Below, piece by piece: positions 1 to 8,305 of a stretch of DNA of 64,000 bases. This stretch comes from Clostridia bacterium. GTDB lineage: Bacteria; Bacillota; Clostridia; Oscillospirales; Acutalibacteraceae. Numbering within the stretch: the first letter of the stretch is position 1; every line of letters starts with the position of its first letter. Location: positions 62,001 to 126,000 of the forward strand of contig JAFQRA010000030.1 of assembly GCA_017410325.1 (NCBI GenBank), written 5' to 3'. A program made the position numbers and the translations under genes. Under the pieces are notes generated by a model. It ran no database searches. It saw nothing but the letters and a program-made list of their open reading frames with translations, and was not told the origin of the DNA.

Positions 1-2
1 TC

Positions 3-839
3 GGCGTTATTGTTGACTCCTTCAGACTTCCCATTAAGGATGCGGTCAGGAAGGCAGCCGAAGTAGGCGCACAGGGTATTCAGGTTTACTCAACGAGGGG
101 CGAAATGGCTCCCGAAAACCTCAGTGCTGCTGCAAGAGCTGATTTCAGAAATCTTGTAGCCGACAACGGTCTTAAAATTTCCGCTCTCTGCGGCGACCTT
201 GGCGGCGGCGGATTCTGCTTTGCAGACAGAAATCCCGAAAAAATCGAAAAGTCCAAGAGAATTCTTGACCTTGCCAAGGAGCTGGGCACGGATATTGTTA
301 CAACACACATCGGCGTTGTGCCCGATGACCCCAACCACGACCGCTTCAAGGTTATGCAGGAGGCCTGCTTTGAGCTTTCACGCTATGCAGACGAAATCGG
401 TGCACACTTTGCAATTGAAACGGGCCCCGAAACCTCTGCCGTGCTCAAGATGTTCCTTGATACGCTCGGCTCAACGGGTGTCGGCGTAAACCTTGACCCT
501 GCCAACCTCGTTATGGTTACGGGCGATGACCCTGCAAAGGCTGTTTACAATCTTCAGAAGTACATTGTTCACACCCACGCCAAGGACGGCGTTCAGAATT
601 TCTTTGAGGATCCCGAGGTTGTTTACGGTCTTAAGAAGAGACCCGTTGACGTTATCGTTACAGCAGACTCCTTTACGGAAGTTCCGCTCGGCGAAGGCAG
701 CGTAAACTGGAAAGAATACCTTAAGGCTCTTGACGATATCGGTTATAAGGGCTTCCTTACAATCGAGCGCGAGGTCGGCGACCAGCCCGAGGTTGATATC
801 CGCAAGGCTGTCACATTCCTGGAGGGACTTATAAGATAA
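3..839 (+). CDS. Sugar phosphate isomerase/epimerase (xylose-isomerase-like TIM barrel), 5' end cut off
   Basis: The reading frame is open from the first bases of the window and begins [10 protein letters not shown], which looks like the first beta strand of the barrel, so only a few N-terminal residues lie outside the window. Family members bind a divalent metal in an (alpha/beta)8 barrel and isomerise or epimerise sugars, sugar phosphates or inositol derivatives. Visible landmarks are FAIETGPE (metal-ligand Glu strand), [17 protein letters not shown] and, near the end, FLTIEREVG. The substrate cannot be told from sequence. The stop codon overlaps the next gene's ATG by one base, so the two homologous isomerases are translationally coupled and probably act in one sugar or inositol pathway. 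Confidence 0.85.
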   Translation, partial: GVIVDSFRLPIKDAVRKAAEVGAQGIQVYSTRGEMAPENLSAAARADFRNLVADNGLKISALCGDLGGGGFCFADRNPEKIEKSKRILDLAKELGTDIVTTHIGVVPDDPNHDRFKVMQEACFELSRYADEIGAHFAIETGPETSAVLKMFLDTLGSTGVGVNLDPANLVMVTGDDPAKAVYNLQKYIVHTHAKDGVQNFFEDPEVVYGLKKRPVDVIVTADSFTEVPLGEGSVNWKEYLKALDDIGYKGFLTIEREVGDQPEVDIRKAVTFLEGLIR

Positions 840-1696
840 TGAAATTTTCAGTAAGCTCCTACAGCTTTCAGAGGCTTCTCAACAACGGCACCTATACTCA
901 GCGTGAGCTAATAGCAATCGCAAAGGATATGGGCTTTGATGCGGTTGAATATATTGACCTTATGCCGGAAGACGGTATGACCGACCTGGAGTACGCAAAG
1001 GCTATCCGTGCAGAGGCTGAAAAGCACGGTATGGAAATATCCGCCTATACAATCGGTGCGGATTTCCTCAAAAAAGGTCTCGATGAAGAGGTAAACCGCC
1101 TTTTCGGTCAGGTAGACGTTACCGAGGCACTCGGCGCAAAGCGTATGCGCCACGATGCTACGGGCGGCTTCCCCGAGCCCGAATCAAAGTACACAGGCTT
1201 TGACGGCGCTCTGCCGATTATAGCAGAGGGCTGCAGAAGAGTTACGGAATACGCCGCAGCAAAGGGTATTGAAACAATGGTTGAAAACCACGGCTACTTT
1301 TGCCAGGACAGTACCCGTGTCGAACGCCTTGTAAACGCAGTTAACCACCCGAATTTCGGCCTGCTTGTTGATATCGGCAACTTTATGTGCGCCGATGACG
1401 AGCCTGCCGCCGCAGTAGGCAGGGTTGCAGGCTTTGCCAAGCACGTCCACGCAAAGGATTTCATCTTCAAGAGCGGCAACGGCCCCGACCCGGGCGACGG
1501 CTTCTTCCGCACAAGAGGAGGCAACTACCTGAGAGGCACGGTTGTCGGCCACGGTGCAGTACCCGTTTACCAGTGTATCCAGACACTTAAGCGCAGCGGC
1601 TACAACGGCTTTGTGACGGTAGAGTTCGAAGGCGTGGAGGATAACCTCTGGGCAATCAAGACAGGTCTTGAAAATCTTAAAAAGTATTCGGTATAA
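839..1696 (+). CDS. Sugar phosphate isomerase/epimerase (TIM barrel)
   Basis: This 285-residue protein is a second xylose-isomerase-like TIM barrel. Landmarks are MVENHGYF (Glu on the metal-binding strand), LLVDIGNFM, KHVHAKDF and FVTVEFEG at the C-terminus, in the order expected for inosose dehydratase/IolE-IolI type enzymes. It starts at an ATG whose A is the last base of the upstream stop codon, so it depends on coupling to the upstream paralogue. A strong hairpin terminator follows 18 bases after the stop. Exact substrate is unknown; a role in sugar or cyclitol catabolism is inferred. Confidence 0.85.
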   Translation: MKFSVSSYSFQRLLNNGTYTQRELIAIAKDMGFDAVEYIDLMPEDGMTDLEYAKAIRAEAEKHGMEISAYTIGADFLKKGLDEEVNRLFGQVDVTEALGAKRMRHDATGGFPEPESKYTGFDGALPIIAEGCRRVTEYAAAKGIETMVENHGYFCQDSTRVERLVNAVNHPNFGLLVDIGNFMCADDEPAAAVGRVAGFAKHVHAKDFIFKSGNGPDPGDGFFRTRGGNYLRGTVVGHGAVPVYQCIQTLKRSGYNGFVTVEFEGVEDNLWAIKTGLENLKKYSV

Positions 1697-1714
1697 TCAG
1701 AGTTGGCATAAGAA

Positions 1715-1755
1715 AGAGGTAACACGGGCAAAAATCGTGTTACCTCTGATTTTTT
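1715..1755. terminator. Bidirectional rho-independent terminator
   Basis: AGAGGTAACACG (1715-1726) pairs perfectly with CGTGTTACCTCT (1736-1747) and is followed by a T run on the plus strand. It lies between two convergent genes and can serve both. Confidence 0.9.
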
Positions 1756-1764
1756 TGCTTATTC

Positions 1765-3255
1765 TTAAAACAGATTACAGAATTTATAGGCGGAGTCATA
1801 AGAAATATTTACTCCGAGCAAACCGAGTATGAATTTAATAATCTGTGGAGTGAGTGTGTTTGCGGATTGAGCGGCTGCGTTTTCTATCGGCTCGGTATAA
1901 ATATCTTTGTATTCGTAATCGGTCTTGGTGTAGTCGAAATCCTCATCGGGAGTGCTGATGATGTGGCTGAGCATATCGTAAACAAGGTGCTCCGCATCGT
2001 CGTGAAAAAGAACTGACTTGTGGTCGTAGGGAACATAGAAGGTTGTTTCGGGACTGCAGAAGCTGAGCGTTGAGCCTGCCGCAGTCAGAACACCGTCACC
2101 CGATTGAGAGCCGGGATTCTGAACGGGATTGCAGCTTACCGTTGTTCTGTTCCCGTTTTCGTCCTCGTTGAAAACAATTTCCATACGGTCTGATGTTGCG
2201 GTTGATGTACCTGAAATATAAAAGGCCTTTTTGCCGAGAGTTTCCATTATGTGAACTGCAGGTGTTTCTGCGTTGTTGTCGTCATCAACAAAAATGTAGT
2301 TGTCATAGTAGTCACGCATAAGGTCGAGGTCCTGACAAAGCCCCTCCATTATCTCGTACGCCTTGTCTGCGGCTATTTCTTCATATTCCGTTGTACCGTC
2401 GACTTTGATAATTTTTGCAACGGCATAATCGTTTCCGTAAAGTGTTGCATATTCGTGGGGAACACCAAGCTGAGCGTGTGAGGGATAATCAACCTTGCTT
2501 TTGTATGTAAAGTAATCGGGCGAAAGCTTGCTGATTCCTTCAAACTCCGTTTTGTTGTAGAAGAAATCAAAGCTGCCGAAGAATGCGGCACCGACATTGA
2601 CGGTGTAAAGGTCAACATCATTATCGGGGTCAGAGTCATTAAGGTCATCACGCAGAAGCTTTGCCGTGCCCGAAGCAATCAGACCGCCCATACTCTGCGT
2701 TACAAGAATTACCTTTTTGTAGCCCTGCTCGCTGATTATGGAATAAAGGTCATTTACCGTTATTCTCAAATCCTGACGCCAGTCAAGGTCGTAAATAATT
2801 ATGTCGCTTTCTTTTCCGTACCTTTCAACACAGGTTTCGAAAAAGCGAACATAAATATCCGATATGCCGAAACCGCCGTCCTTTGATACGGAGACCTCTT
2901 CATCTCTGAAGGAATTGGTCAGAAGCATAACGCCGCTTATGAGAAGGTTTGCAAAGCCGTTGATAAAGTTTTCAATGAAGGAATTTTCTTCGCTGACTTC
3001 AAAAATCTCCGTGCCCACGGCAAAGCAGACAACCCTTTTACCGTTGAATTGAGTTTCAAGGTTGCTGCAACGGTAACCGGGAATGTATATAATCGCAGTA
3101 TCGTTGCCTTTTATATAGGTGTTATCCTTGAATGTTTTTCCGTCGGGCTTATAAATGCTGTAATCTGCAAAAACACTGATTGACAAAGAGGAAACAAGGA
3201 TTGCCAGGGAAAGAATAACGGTGAGAGCCTTAAACAGCCTGCTTTTTTTTCTCAT
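1765..3255 (-). CDS. Secreted alpha/beta-hydrolase, LCAT-like lipase/acyltransferase
   Basis: This 496-residue protein has a signal peptide (about residues 1-30, ending SISVFA). The mature part begins an alpha/beta hydrolase with IIYIPGYRC (oxyanion-side strand), YDLDWRQDL (the D-W-R motif typical of lecithin:cholesterol acyltransferase/PDAT-like lipases), the nucleophile elbow TQSMGGL (Gly-x-Ser-x-Gly-like, Ser nucleophile), and a probable catalytic His in VPYDHKSVLFHDD near the C-terminus. The likely reaction is hydrolysis or transfer of acyl esters outside the cell. GGAGA lies upstream of the ATG. The tRNA-Gly gene on the same strand ends only 26 bases upstream and no other promoter is visible between them, so the two are probably co-transcribed. 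Confidence 0.78.
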   Translation of the reverse strand: MRKKSRLFKALTVILSLAILVSSLSISVFADYSIYKPDGKTFKDNTYIKGNDTAIIYIPGYRCSNLETQFNGKRVVCFAVGTEIFEVSEENSFIENFINGFANLLISGVMLLTNSFRDEEVSVSKDGGFGISDIYVRFFETCVERYGKESDIIIYDLDWRQDLRITVNDLYSIISEQGYKKVILVTQSMGGLIASGTAKLLRDDLNDSDPDNDVDLYTVNVGAAFFGSFDFFYNKTEFEGISKLSPDYFTYKSKVDYPSHAQLGVPHEYATLYGNDYAVAKIIKVDGTTEYEEIAADKAYEIMEGLCQDLDLMRDYYDNYIFVDDDNNAETPAVHIMETLGKKAFYISGTSTATSDRMEIVFNEDENGNRTTVSCNPVQNPGSQSGDGVLTAAGSTLSFCSPETTFYVPYDHKSVLFHDDAEHLVYDMLSHIISTPDEDFDYTKTDYEYKDIYTEPIENAAAQSANTLTPQIIKFILGLLGVNISYDSAYKFCNLF

Positions 3256-3281
3256 AATCTGTTCTCCGTTTTATTTAGTGG

Positions 3282-3352
3282 AGCGGAAGACGGGAATCGA
3301 ACCCGCACTGTCTGCTTGGGAAGCAGAAGTTCTGCCACTAAACTACTTCCGC
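3282..3352 (-). tRNA. tRNA-Gly (anticodon CCC)
   Basis: On the minus strand a complete 71-nt cloverleaf is visible. The 7-bp acceptor stem is GCGGAAG/CTTCCGC with discriminator U. The anticodon stem TCTGC/GCAGA encloses loop TTCCCAA (anticodon CCC). The T arm is GCGGG-TTCGATT-CCCGT. CCA is not encoded. Confidence 0.95.
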
Positions 3353-3376
3353 AGTTTATTTGATAATATCATATTA

Positions 3377-3405
3377 TTTATACGAAATCAATCGTTTTGT
3401 GTAAA
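3377..3405 (-). promoter_or_regulatory. Sigma-A promoter of tRNA-Gly/lipase transcript
   Basis: Read on the minus strand: TTTACA at 3405-3400, a 17-nt spacer, TATAAA at 3382-3377, then about 25 bases to the tRNA 5' end. Confidence 0.7.
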
Positions 3406-3474
3406 CTGTAATTTGTTGTTCAACATTCATTAAGCAGGAAGGCGGAGAGAGGGTTTCTTTGTAAAGTCTTATAC

Positions 3475-3503
3475 TTGACAAGTGAAAAATTATATTATAT
3501 AAT
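3475..3503 (+). promoter_or_regulatory. Consensus sigma-A promoter of metK
   Basis: A perfect TTGACA (3475-3480), 17-nt spacer and perfect TATAAT (3498-3503). Transcription would start just before the SAM riboswitch. Confidence 0.92.
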
Positions 3504-3523
3504 ACCCAAGCAACTGAATAATT

Positions 3524-3660
3524 CCTTATTAAGAGCGGCTGAGGGGACAGGCCCTGTGAAGCCCGACAACCTGCGTTTGGCAAGGTGTTAAATCCTGCGG
3601 TGCATACCGAAAGATAGGGTCAGACTTATTGCGCTCGGTTTTGCGGAGCGCGTTTTTTTA
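3524..3660 (+). promoter_or_regulatory. SAM-I (S-box) riboswitch with expression-platform terminator
   Basis: The aptamer is closed by P1 (CCTTATT 3524-3530 with GATAGGG 3613-3619). It shows the S-box core: AAGAG next to P1, GAGGGGAC, GGCCCTGTGAAGCCC and GACAACCTGC, then GGTGTTAAATCCTGC and CCGAAAGATAGGG. A terminator hairpin follows (GCGCTC 3631-3636 / GAGCGC 3646-3651) with a T run. The layout is the standard OFF switch: bound SAM favours terminator formation and lowers metK expression. Confidence 0.95.
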
Positions 3661-3689
3661 TTTTTTAAGAGAAATGAAAGGGAAAGAAA

Positions 3690-4829
3690 ATGAGCAAAAG
3701 ACTTTTTACATCCGAATCCGTTACAGAAGGACATCCCGACAAAATCTGCGACCAGATTTCCGATGCCGTGCTTGATGCTATTCTCGCACAGGACCCCAAC
3801 GGCAGAGTTGCCTGCGAAACAACCTGCACAACGGGTCAGATACTTATTATGGGCGAAATTTCCACAACGGCTAACATAGATATTCCTGCAATTGCAAGAA
3901 AAACTGTCTGTGAGATTGGCTACGACAGCGCAGAAAAGGGCTTTGACGGCAACAGCTGTGCCGTTCTCCTTGCAATGGACAAGCAGAGCCCCGATATTGC
4001 AATGGGCGTTGACCGTGAGGGCGCAGGCGACCAGGGTATGATGTTCGGCTTTGCCTGCGATGAGACCCCCGAGCTCATGCCCCTGCCCATCGCTCTTGCC
4101 CACAAGCTTGCACTCAAGCTCACGGAAGTCCGCAAGAACGGCACTATGGGCTACCTGCGTGCAGACGGCAAGACACAGGTTACGGTTGAATACGAAGGTG
4201 ACAAGCCCGTTCGTATTGACGCAATTGTTGTTTCCTCACAGCACAGCGCAGACGTTGAGCAGGAGCAGATTCGTGCAGAGGTTATTGAGAACGTAATCAA
4301 GCCGGTCGTTTCCGCAGAATTCCTTGATGCTGATACAAAAATTTACGTAAACCCCACGGGCAGATTCGTTACGGGCGGCCCTCAGGGCGACAGCGGCCTT
4401 ACCGGCAGAAAGATTATCGTTGACACCTACGGCGGCTACTCACGCCACGGCGGCGGAGCCTTTTCGGGCAAGGATCCGACAAAGGTTGACCGCAGCGCCG
4501 CTTACGCCGCACGTTATGTTGCAAAGAATATTGTTGCCGCAGGCCTTGCGAAGAAGTGTGAGGTTCAGCTTGCATACGCTATCGGCGTTGCACAGCCCGT
4601 TTCCGTTCGCGTGGACACCTTCGGTACGGGTGCGGTCAGCGAGGATAAGCTTGAAGAGGCGGTTTCCAAGGTGTTCGACCTTACTCCCGCCGCAATTATC
4701 CGCACGCTTGACCTTCGCAAGCCTATTTACAAGCAGGTTGCTGCTTACGGCCATATCGGCAGAACGGATATTGACCTTCCCTGGGAAAAGACGGACAAGG
4801 TTGACGAAATTAAAGCAGCAGTGCTATAA
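3690..4829 (+). CDS. metK: S-adenosylmethionine synthetase
   Basis: MetK makes SAM from methionine and ATP in the cytoplasm as a homotetramer. The 379-residue protein shows the family signatures [23 protein letters not shown] at the N-terminus (split here for description: [12 protein letters not shown], then CDQISDAV), [16 protein letters not shown], and the glycine-rich [15 protein letters not shown] loop; it ends DLPWEKTD. The length is slightly below the usual 385-400 residues but the domains look complete. The start follows AAAGGGAAAG. It is monocistronic, controlled by the SAM-I riboswitch upstream and closed by a terminator right after the stop. It supplies the activated methyl cycle to which luxS at 60041 also belongs. 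Confidence 0.97.
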   Translation: MSKRLFTSESVTEGHPDKICDQISDAVLDAILAQDPNGRVACETTCTTGQILIMGEISTTANIDIPAIARKTVCEIGYDSAEKGFDGNSCAVLLAMDKQSPDIAMGVDREGAGDQGMMFGFACDETPELMPLPIALAHKLALKLTEVRKNGTMGYLRADGKTQVTVEYEGDKPVRIDAIVVSSQHSADVEQEQIRAEVIENVIKPVVSAEFLDADTKIYVNPTGRFVTGGPQGDSGLTGRKIIVDTYGGYSRHGGGAFSGKDPTKVDRSAAYAARYVAKNIVAAGLAKKCEVQLAYAIGVAQPVSVRVDTFGTGAVSEDKLEEAVSKVFDLTPAAIIRTLDLRKPIYKQVAAYGHIGRTDIDLPWEKTDKVDEIKAAVL

Positions 4830-4831
4830 TA

Positions 4832-4862
4832 AAAACAGCCGGGCTTGGCTCGGCTGTTTTTA
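4832..4862 (+). terminator. Rho-independent terminator of metK
   Basis: AAAACAGCCG (4832-4841) pairs with CGGCTGTTTT (4851-4860); T-rich end. Confidence 0.9.
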
Positions 4863-5332
4863 AATGCAAAGTGCAAAATTAATAGTCGCTTTGCTCCGAA
4901 TTATTCATTTTTCATTATTCATCAGCGAAGCGACTTCATTATTCATTGAAATTGTATCGACATATACCGTTTACAACGGGCAATTCGTGAATTGCCCCTA
5001 CTACGCTGTAACAACTAAAACTTCACTGTAGGGGCGGCTATCAGCCGCCAGCAAACCGAGCAATATCAGCACGGGCGGATAATATCCGCCCCTACAAAAG
5101 TCAACTTTAAGATGTTACAATGTACTACAAGTAAATGTCATTCTGAACGCAGTGAAGAATCTTAAAAGGCAAAAAGATTTTTCGGCAAAGTCTCAGGATG
5201 ACATAAGGTAAGGCTTTATTGAACACATAAAACGGCATATCCGTAAGACTTCTTAATGAATAATGAATAATTATAATGGGTGAGGGCGGAGCCCTCCCGC
5301 AATTTTGCATTTTGCATTTTGCACTTTGCATT
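4863..5332. repeat. Intergenic block of interspersed palindromic repeats
   Basis: There is no gene in this stretch. It is framed by a 16-nt inverted repeat (AATGCAAAGTGCAAAA at 4863-4878 and its complement at 5317-5332). Inside are an AT-rich tract of TTCATTATTCATT units flanked by GTCGCTT/AAGCGAC, the palindrome GGGCAATTCGTGAATTGCCC (4978-4997), GGCGGCTATCAGCCGCC (about 5032-5048), GGGCGGATAATATCCGCCC (about 5073-5091), a TGTCATTCTGA...TCAGGATGACA hairpin (about 5137-5201), a TTAATGAATAATGAATAATT tract and GAGGGCGGAGCCCTC. Positions 5016-5131 recur inverted at 21770-21886. Confidence 0.85.
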
Positions 5333-5353
5333 AATAACAAGGAGGTTGTTTTT

Positions 5354-6118
5354 ATGATTGATTTCCACTGCCACATACTGCCCGGAATTGATGATGGTGC
5401 ACGCAGTATGGATGAAGCGGTTGAGCTTTGCCGTATTGCGGCGAACAACAACATTCAAAAATCAATAGTAACGCCACACCTTGCCCACCCTGAAGAGGTT
5501 GATGAGTTTATAAAGCTTCGCGACAGAAAGCTGGACGAGCTGAGGAGTGCATTGGAAAGGCACAATATTGAGCTGGAGCTGTTCCCCGGCACGGAGGTAT
5601 TTGTCAATGACGACGTTTTTTATGCTCCGAAGCTTAATGCCGCAACAATCAACGGCACAAAGTATATACTTATTGAGTTTGATTTCAGAGGGCTCAACAT
5701 AAACAGACTGATAAAATATGTCAATGAGTTTGTTTCCAGAGGATATCAGCCGATTATTGCCCACCCGGAAAGATACGTTTATATGCAGCGTGAGTACGAT
5801 ATTGTAAATCACCTTGCCGATATGGGCGTGCTTTTCCAACTCAATTCCGCTTCGCTCGCAGGCTGGATGGGAATGGAGGCAAAGGAGCTGAGCTTTGCTA
5901 TGGCGGCAAACGGTCTGGCGTCGTTTATAGGCACGGATGCCCATTCCGTTGCGCACAGACCCACCAACCTGCTTGAACAGAGCAGGAGCTTCCCCTATTC
6001 GATACCGCCCGAGGTTTACGAGGAGCTGACCCAACTCAACGCTCAGGCCGTGCTCGATGGAAAAGAAATCCGAAGAGACCGTATGTACCCAATCAGACCG
6101 AAGCGTTTTTACAGATAA
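5354..6118 (+). CDS. CpsB/YwqE-type tyrosine-protein phosphatase (PHP family)
   Basis: The 254-residue protein begins MIDFHCHILPGIDDGA, the metal-binding HxH motif of PHP phosphoesterases. It continues with SIVTPHL, FPGTEVFV, YILIEFDF, IIAHPERY (conserved His/Glu) and FIGTDAHS (Asp/His), as in the Mn-dependent CpsB/Wzb-like phosphatases that dephosphorylate bacterial tyrosine kinases controlling capsule or exopolysaccharide synthesis. The ATG at 5354 is chosen because AAGGAGG lies 9-15 bases upstream; an in-frame extension to 5276 would read through repeat DNA. The next gene is the cognate BY-kinase, so this is a kinase/phosphatase pair. Confidence 0.92.
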   Translation: MIDFHCHILPGIDDGARSMDEAVELCRIAANNNIQKSIVTPHLAHPEEVDEFIKLRDRKLDELRSALERHNIELELFPGTEVFVNDDVFYAPKLNAATINGTKYILIEFDFRGLNINRLIKYVNEFVSRGYQPIIAHPERYVYMQREYDIVNHLADMGVLFQLNSASLAGWMGMEAKELSFAMAANGLASFIGTDAHSVAHRPTNLLEQSRSFPYSIPPEVYEELTQLNAQAVLDGKEIRRDRMYPIRPKRFYR

Positions 6119-6183
6119 TGCCGCTTTTCGGTTATATTGTTTTATTTTTCTGATAAATAATTAATAATTGTAATGTTTTACAG

Positions 6184-6212
6184 TTTACAATTTCCGAACT
6201 TTGTTGTATAAT
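6184..6212 (+). promoter_or_regulatory. Sigma-A promoter upstream of the BY-kinase
   Basis: TTTACA (6184-6189), 17-nt spacer, TATAAT (6207-6212). A start near 6219 would put the whole palindromic element at 6248-6407 into the 5' leader. Confidence 0.75.
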
Positions 6213-6247
6213 AGAATATAATGTATTATTATGCGCCTTTTTGCATA

Positions 6248-6407
6248 GGGCACCGCTAAAAACTTATCGCACAAATCTTGCGTGCCCTTTTTCCGTCAGA
6301 TTGCCCCAAAATACTCGTTAATACACAAAGTATTGCCTGCGCTTTTGAACCAATCTGACAAAAAAATTACTACACAATCTTTGCACCCTAAGTTTTTAGC
6401 GGTGCCC
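6248..6407. mobile_element. MITE-like 160-bp palindromic element, no coding capacity
   Basis: The ends are perfect 19-bp inverted repeats (GGGCACCGCTAAAAACTTA at 6248-6266, complement at 6389-6407). Similarity continues inward so that the imperfect terminal repeats reach about 56 bp, including GTCAGATTG (6295-6303) and CAATCTGAC (6351-6359). A central AATACT/AGTATT pair closes the fold. It encodes no protein. It sits between the BY-kinase promoter and its ribosome binding site, so the transcript would carry a rod-like hairpin. A non-autonomous IS derivative is inferred; no clear target duplication is visible and no second copy is in the window. Confidence 0.6.
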
Positions 6408-6440
6408 ATTTCTCATATTTTTGAAAGGGTGAAAGCACAA

Positions 6441-8261
6441 ATGGACACAACCAACGAAAGAGCTAACGCCTTGCTCGGCAACGGTCTTTTCGGCAGCTCG
6501 AATTTCGATATCATCAGGCTTATCCGTGCGCTTATAAGAAGAGTGTGGGCCATTGTTATGGTCGGCGTTATTTTTGCAACGGGCGGTTATTTCTTCGCCA
6601 AGGCAACTTATGTTGAAAGCTTTGTCGTAAGCTCAACCTTGCAGTTTACAACAACGAAGTACATAAAGGTTGCGGATGAAACCGGTAAGGAAGAGCTGGT
6701 TACCGTTGTTGTTGATTACGAGGACAACGACTATGCAAAGTACAGGCTCCTTCTTACGAGTGACGTTATGGTACAGCGCCTTGTTACCGCACTGGACAAA
6801 AAATACAGCGCAGGCGAAATCAGAAGCGCAATAACAATCACCGACCCCGGTGTTTCGGGCTTCTTCGGCCTTGAGGTTACAAGCACAAACCGCGATTTTT
6901 GCAGCGAGCTTATGGAAGCGCTTATTGACGAATTCCCCGACTACCTGCGTTCTTCCGCAAGTACTCTGGGTATCCGCCTTGTCAACTATCCTACCGACCC
7001 GACGGTAAACAACAGCGACAATGCCGTTAAGATAGCCTTTGTTATGTTCCTTGCAGGTGCAGCGCTTATTGCGGCAATCGTGCTTGTCGTTGAACTGTTC
7101 AGCGATACGGTTAAGAATGCGGATGATATCCGAAACAAGACAAACGCAAGTGTTATCGGTGCTATTCCCTACGTCGGCAAGAGCACGGGTCTTATTAACA
7201 AAAAGCCCACGTTTACGGGCGGTCTGCTGATTACGGACGAGGAAAAGGTAAGCTTTGCCTTCGTTGAGTGCTTCAAGTCAATCAGAACAAAGATAGAAAG
7301 CCTTTACAACAACAAGGGCTACAAGACCTTTATTGTTACATCTACTTATGAAAACGAAGGTAAGACGACTGTTGCCATCAACATCGCCTGCTCACTCGCA
7401 CAGAAGGGTAAGTCAGTTCTTCTTATTGATGCTGACCTTCGTAAGCCCGCCGTTATCAAGACTATCGGCGTAAAATATGATGATAAAACAGGTCTTATCC
7501 CGATTATCAAGGGTGAGTCCACCTACAAAGAGTCCATCAAGTATGTCAAGAGCCTTGGTTTGTTTATCCTTCCCAGCGGCGGTATTACGCAGAAATCCGC
7601 TGAAGTTCTTGACGCAGACAGAGTACGCGAGGTTATTGAAACGGCACGCAAGGAGTTTGACTATATTATTATCGATACTCCGCCTTCACGAGTTGTTTCC
7701 GACAGCCTTGTTATCTCCGCACTTGCCGACGCTATGATTTTCGTTATCAGAAAAGAACACGCTAAGATTGGCGAAATCAATGAAACTCTTGATGAAATTG
7801 CAGCCACAAACATTGATATCGCAGGTGCCGTATTTACCATGAACGACGAAGAGTCACACGGTAAAATTCTTAACAAGGGTAACGGTCTGCGCTCCAACCG
7901 CTATTACTCAAGCAAGGGCTATTACGGCGGAAGCTACGGCAGTTATGGCAGTTATGGCAGCTACGGCAAGGGCTACGGCTACGGCTCGGGCTACGGTTAC
8001 GGTTCGGGTTACGGCTACGGCTCAGGTTACGGCTACGGTTCGGGCTACGGCTACGGCTCGGGCTACGGTTACGGCTCGGGATACGGCTACGGCAGAAGCA
8101 AGGGCTACGGCTACGGCAGCAGAGGCTACGGCTACGGTTACGGCTACGGTCTGTTCGGCAGAAAGAAGAAGCACCGTTCCGAAAGTGCACCGCAGCAGGA
8201 ACCCGTTCAGAACACGGAAAACACAACAGAAAACACCAACGAAAACAGCACAAACGAATAA
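6441..8261 (+). CDS. Fused Wzz-type chain-length regulator and BY-kinase (tyrosine autokinase) with Gly-Tyr-rich tail
   Basis: The 606-residue protein controls polysaccharide export or polymerisation at the membrane. Residues about 32-50 (VWAIVMVGVIFATGG) and 195-215 (AFVMFLAGAALIAAIV) are the two membrane helices of a Wzz domain. The cytoplasmic BY-kinase follows: Walker A ENEGKTT (about 303), Walker A' LLIDADLRKP (about 330), Walker B YIIIDTPP (about 408). The C-terminal Tyr cluster where such kinases autophosphorylate is greatly enlarged: about 28 Tyr in roughly 90 residues, including six tandem SGYGYG units, followed by a basic GRKKKHR and an Asn/Thr/Glu-rich end. Regulator and kinase are usually separate in Firmicutes but fused here. 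The start at 6441 follows GAAAGGGTGAAAG; an upstream extension would run through the MITE-like element. Confidence 0.9.
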   Translation: MDTTNERANALLGNGLFGSSNFDIIRLIRALIRRVWAIVMVGVIFATGGYFFAKATYVESFVVSSTLQFTTTKYIKVADETGKEELVTVVVDYEDNDYAKYRLLLTSDVMVQRLVTALDKKYSAGEIRSAITITDPGVSGFFGLEVTSTNRDFCSELMEALIDEFPDYLRSSASTLGIRLVNYPTDPTVNNSDNAVKIAFVMFLAGAALIAAIVLVVELFSDTVKNADDIRNKTNASVIGAIPYVGKSTGLINKKPTFTGGLLITDEEKVSFAFVECFKSIRTKIESLYNNKGYKTFIVTSTYENEGKTTVAINIACSLAQKGKSVLLIDADLRKPAVIKTIGVKYDDKTGLIPIIKGESTYKESIKYVKSLGLFILPSGGITQKSAEVLDADRVREVIETARKEFDYIIIDTPPSRVVSDSLVISALADAMIFVIRKEHAKIGEINETLDEIAATNIDIAGAVFTMNDEESHGKILNKGNGLRSNRYYSSKGYYGGSYGSYGSYGSYGKGYGYGSGYGYGSGYGYGSGYGYGSGYGYGSGYGYGSGYGYGRSKGYGYGSRGYGYGYGYGLFGRKKKHRSESAPQQEPVQNTENTTENTNENSTNE

Positions 8262-8264
8262 GCT

Positions 8265-8305
8265 TTGCCGAGTGTCCTCGTGTGAGAACACTCGGCAATT
8301 TTTTT
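8265..8305 (+). terminator. Rho-independent terminator after the BY-kinase
   Basis: TTGCCGAGTGT (8265-8275) pairs with ACACTCGGCAA (8288-8298), followed by a T run. Confidence 0.92.

Noticed and set aside
4973..5096. CRISPR array or replication origin made of palindromes
   Set aside because: Palindromes differ in sequence and spacing, and the same units occur in other gaps across the window; interspersed repeats explain them better.
5276..5353. N-terminal extension of the cpsB-type gene
   Set aside because: It would translate repeat DNA, while a strong AAGGAGG sits before the ATG at 5354 where the HxH motif begins.
6282..6440. N-terminal extension of the BY-kinase
   Set aside because: It runs through the MITE-like element; 6441 has a fitting binding site and starts the known domain order.
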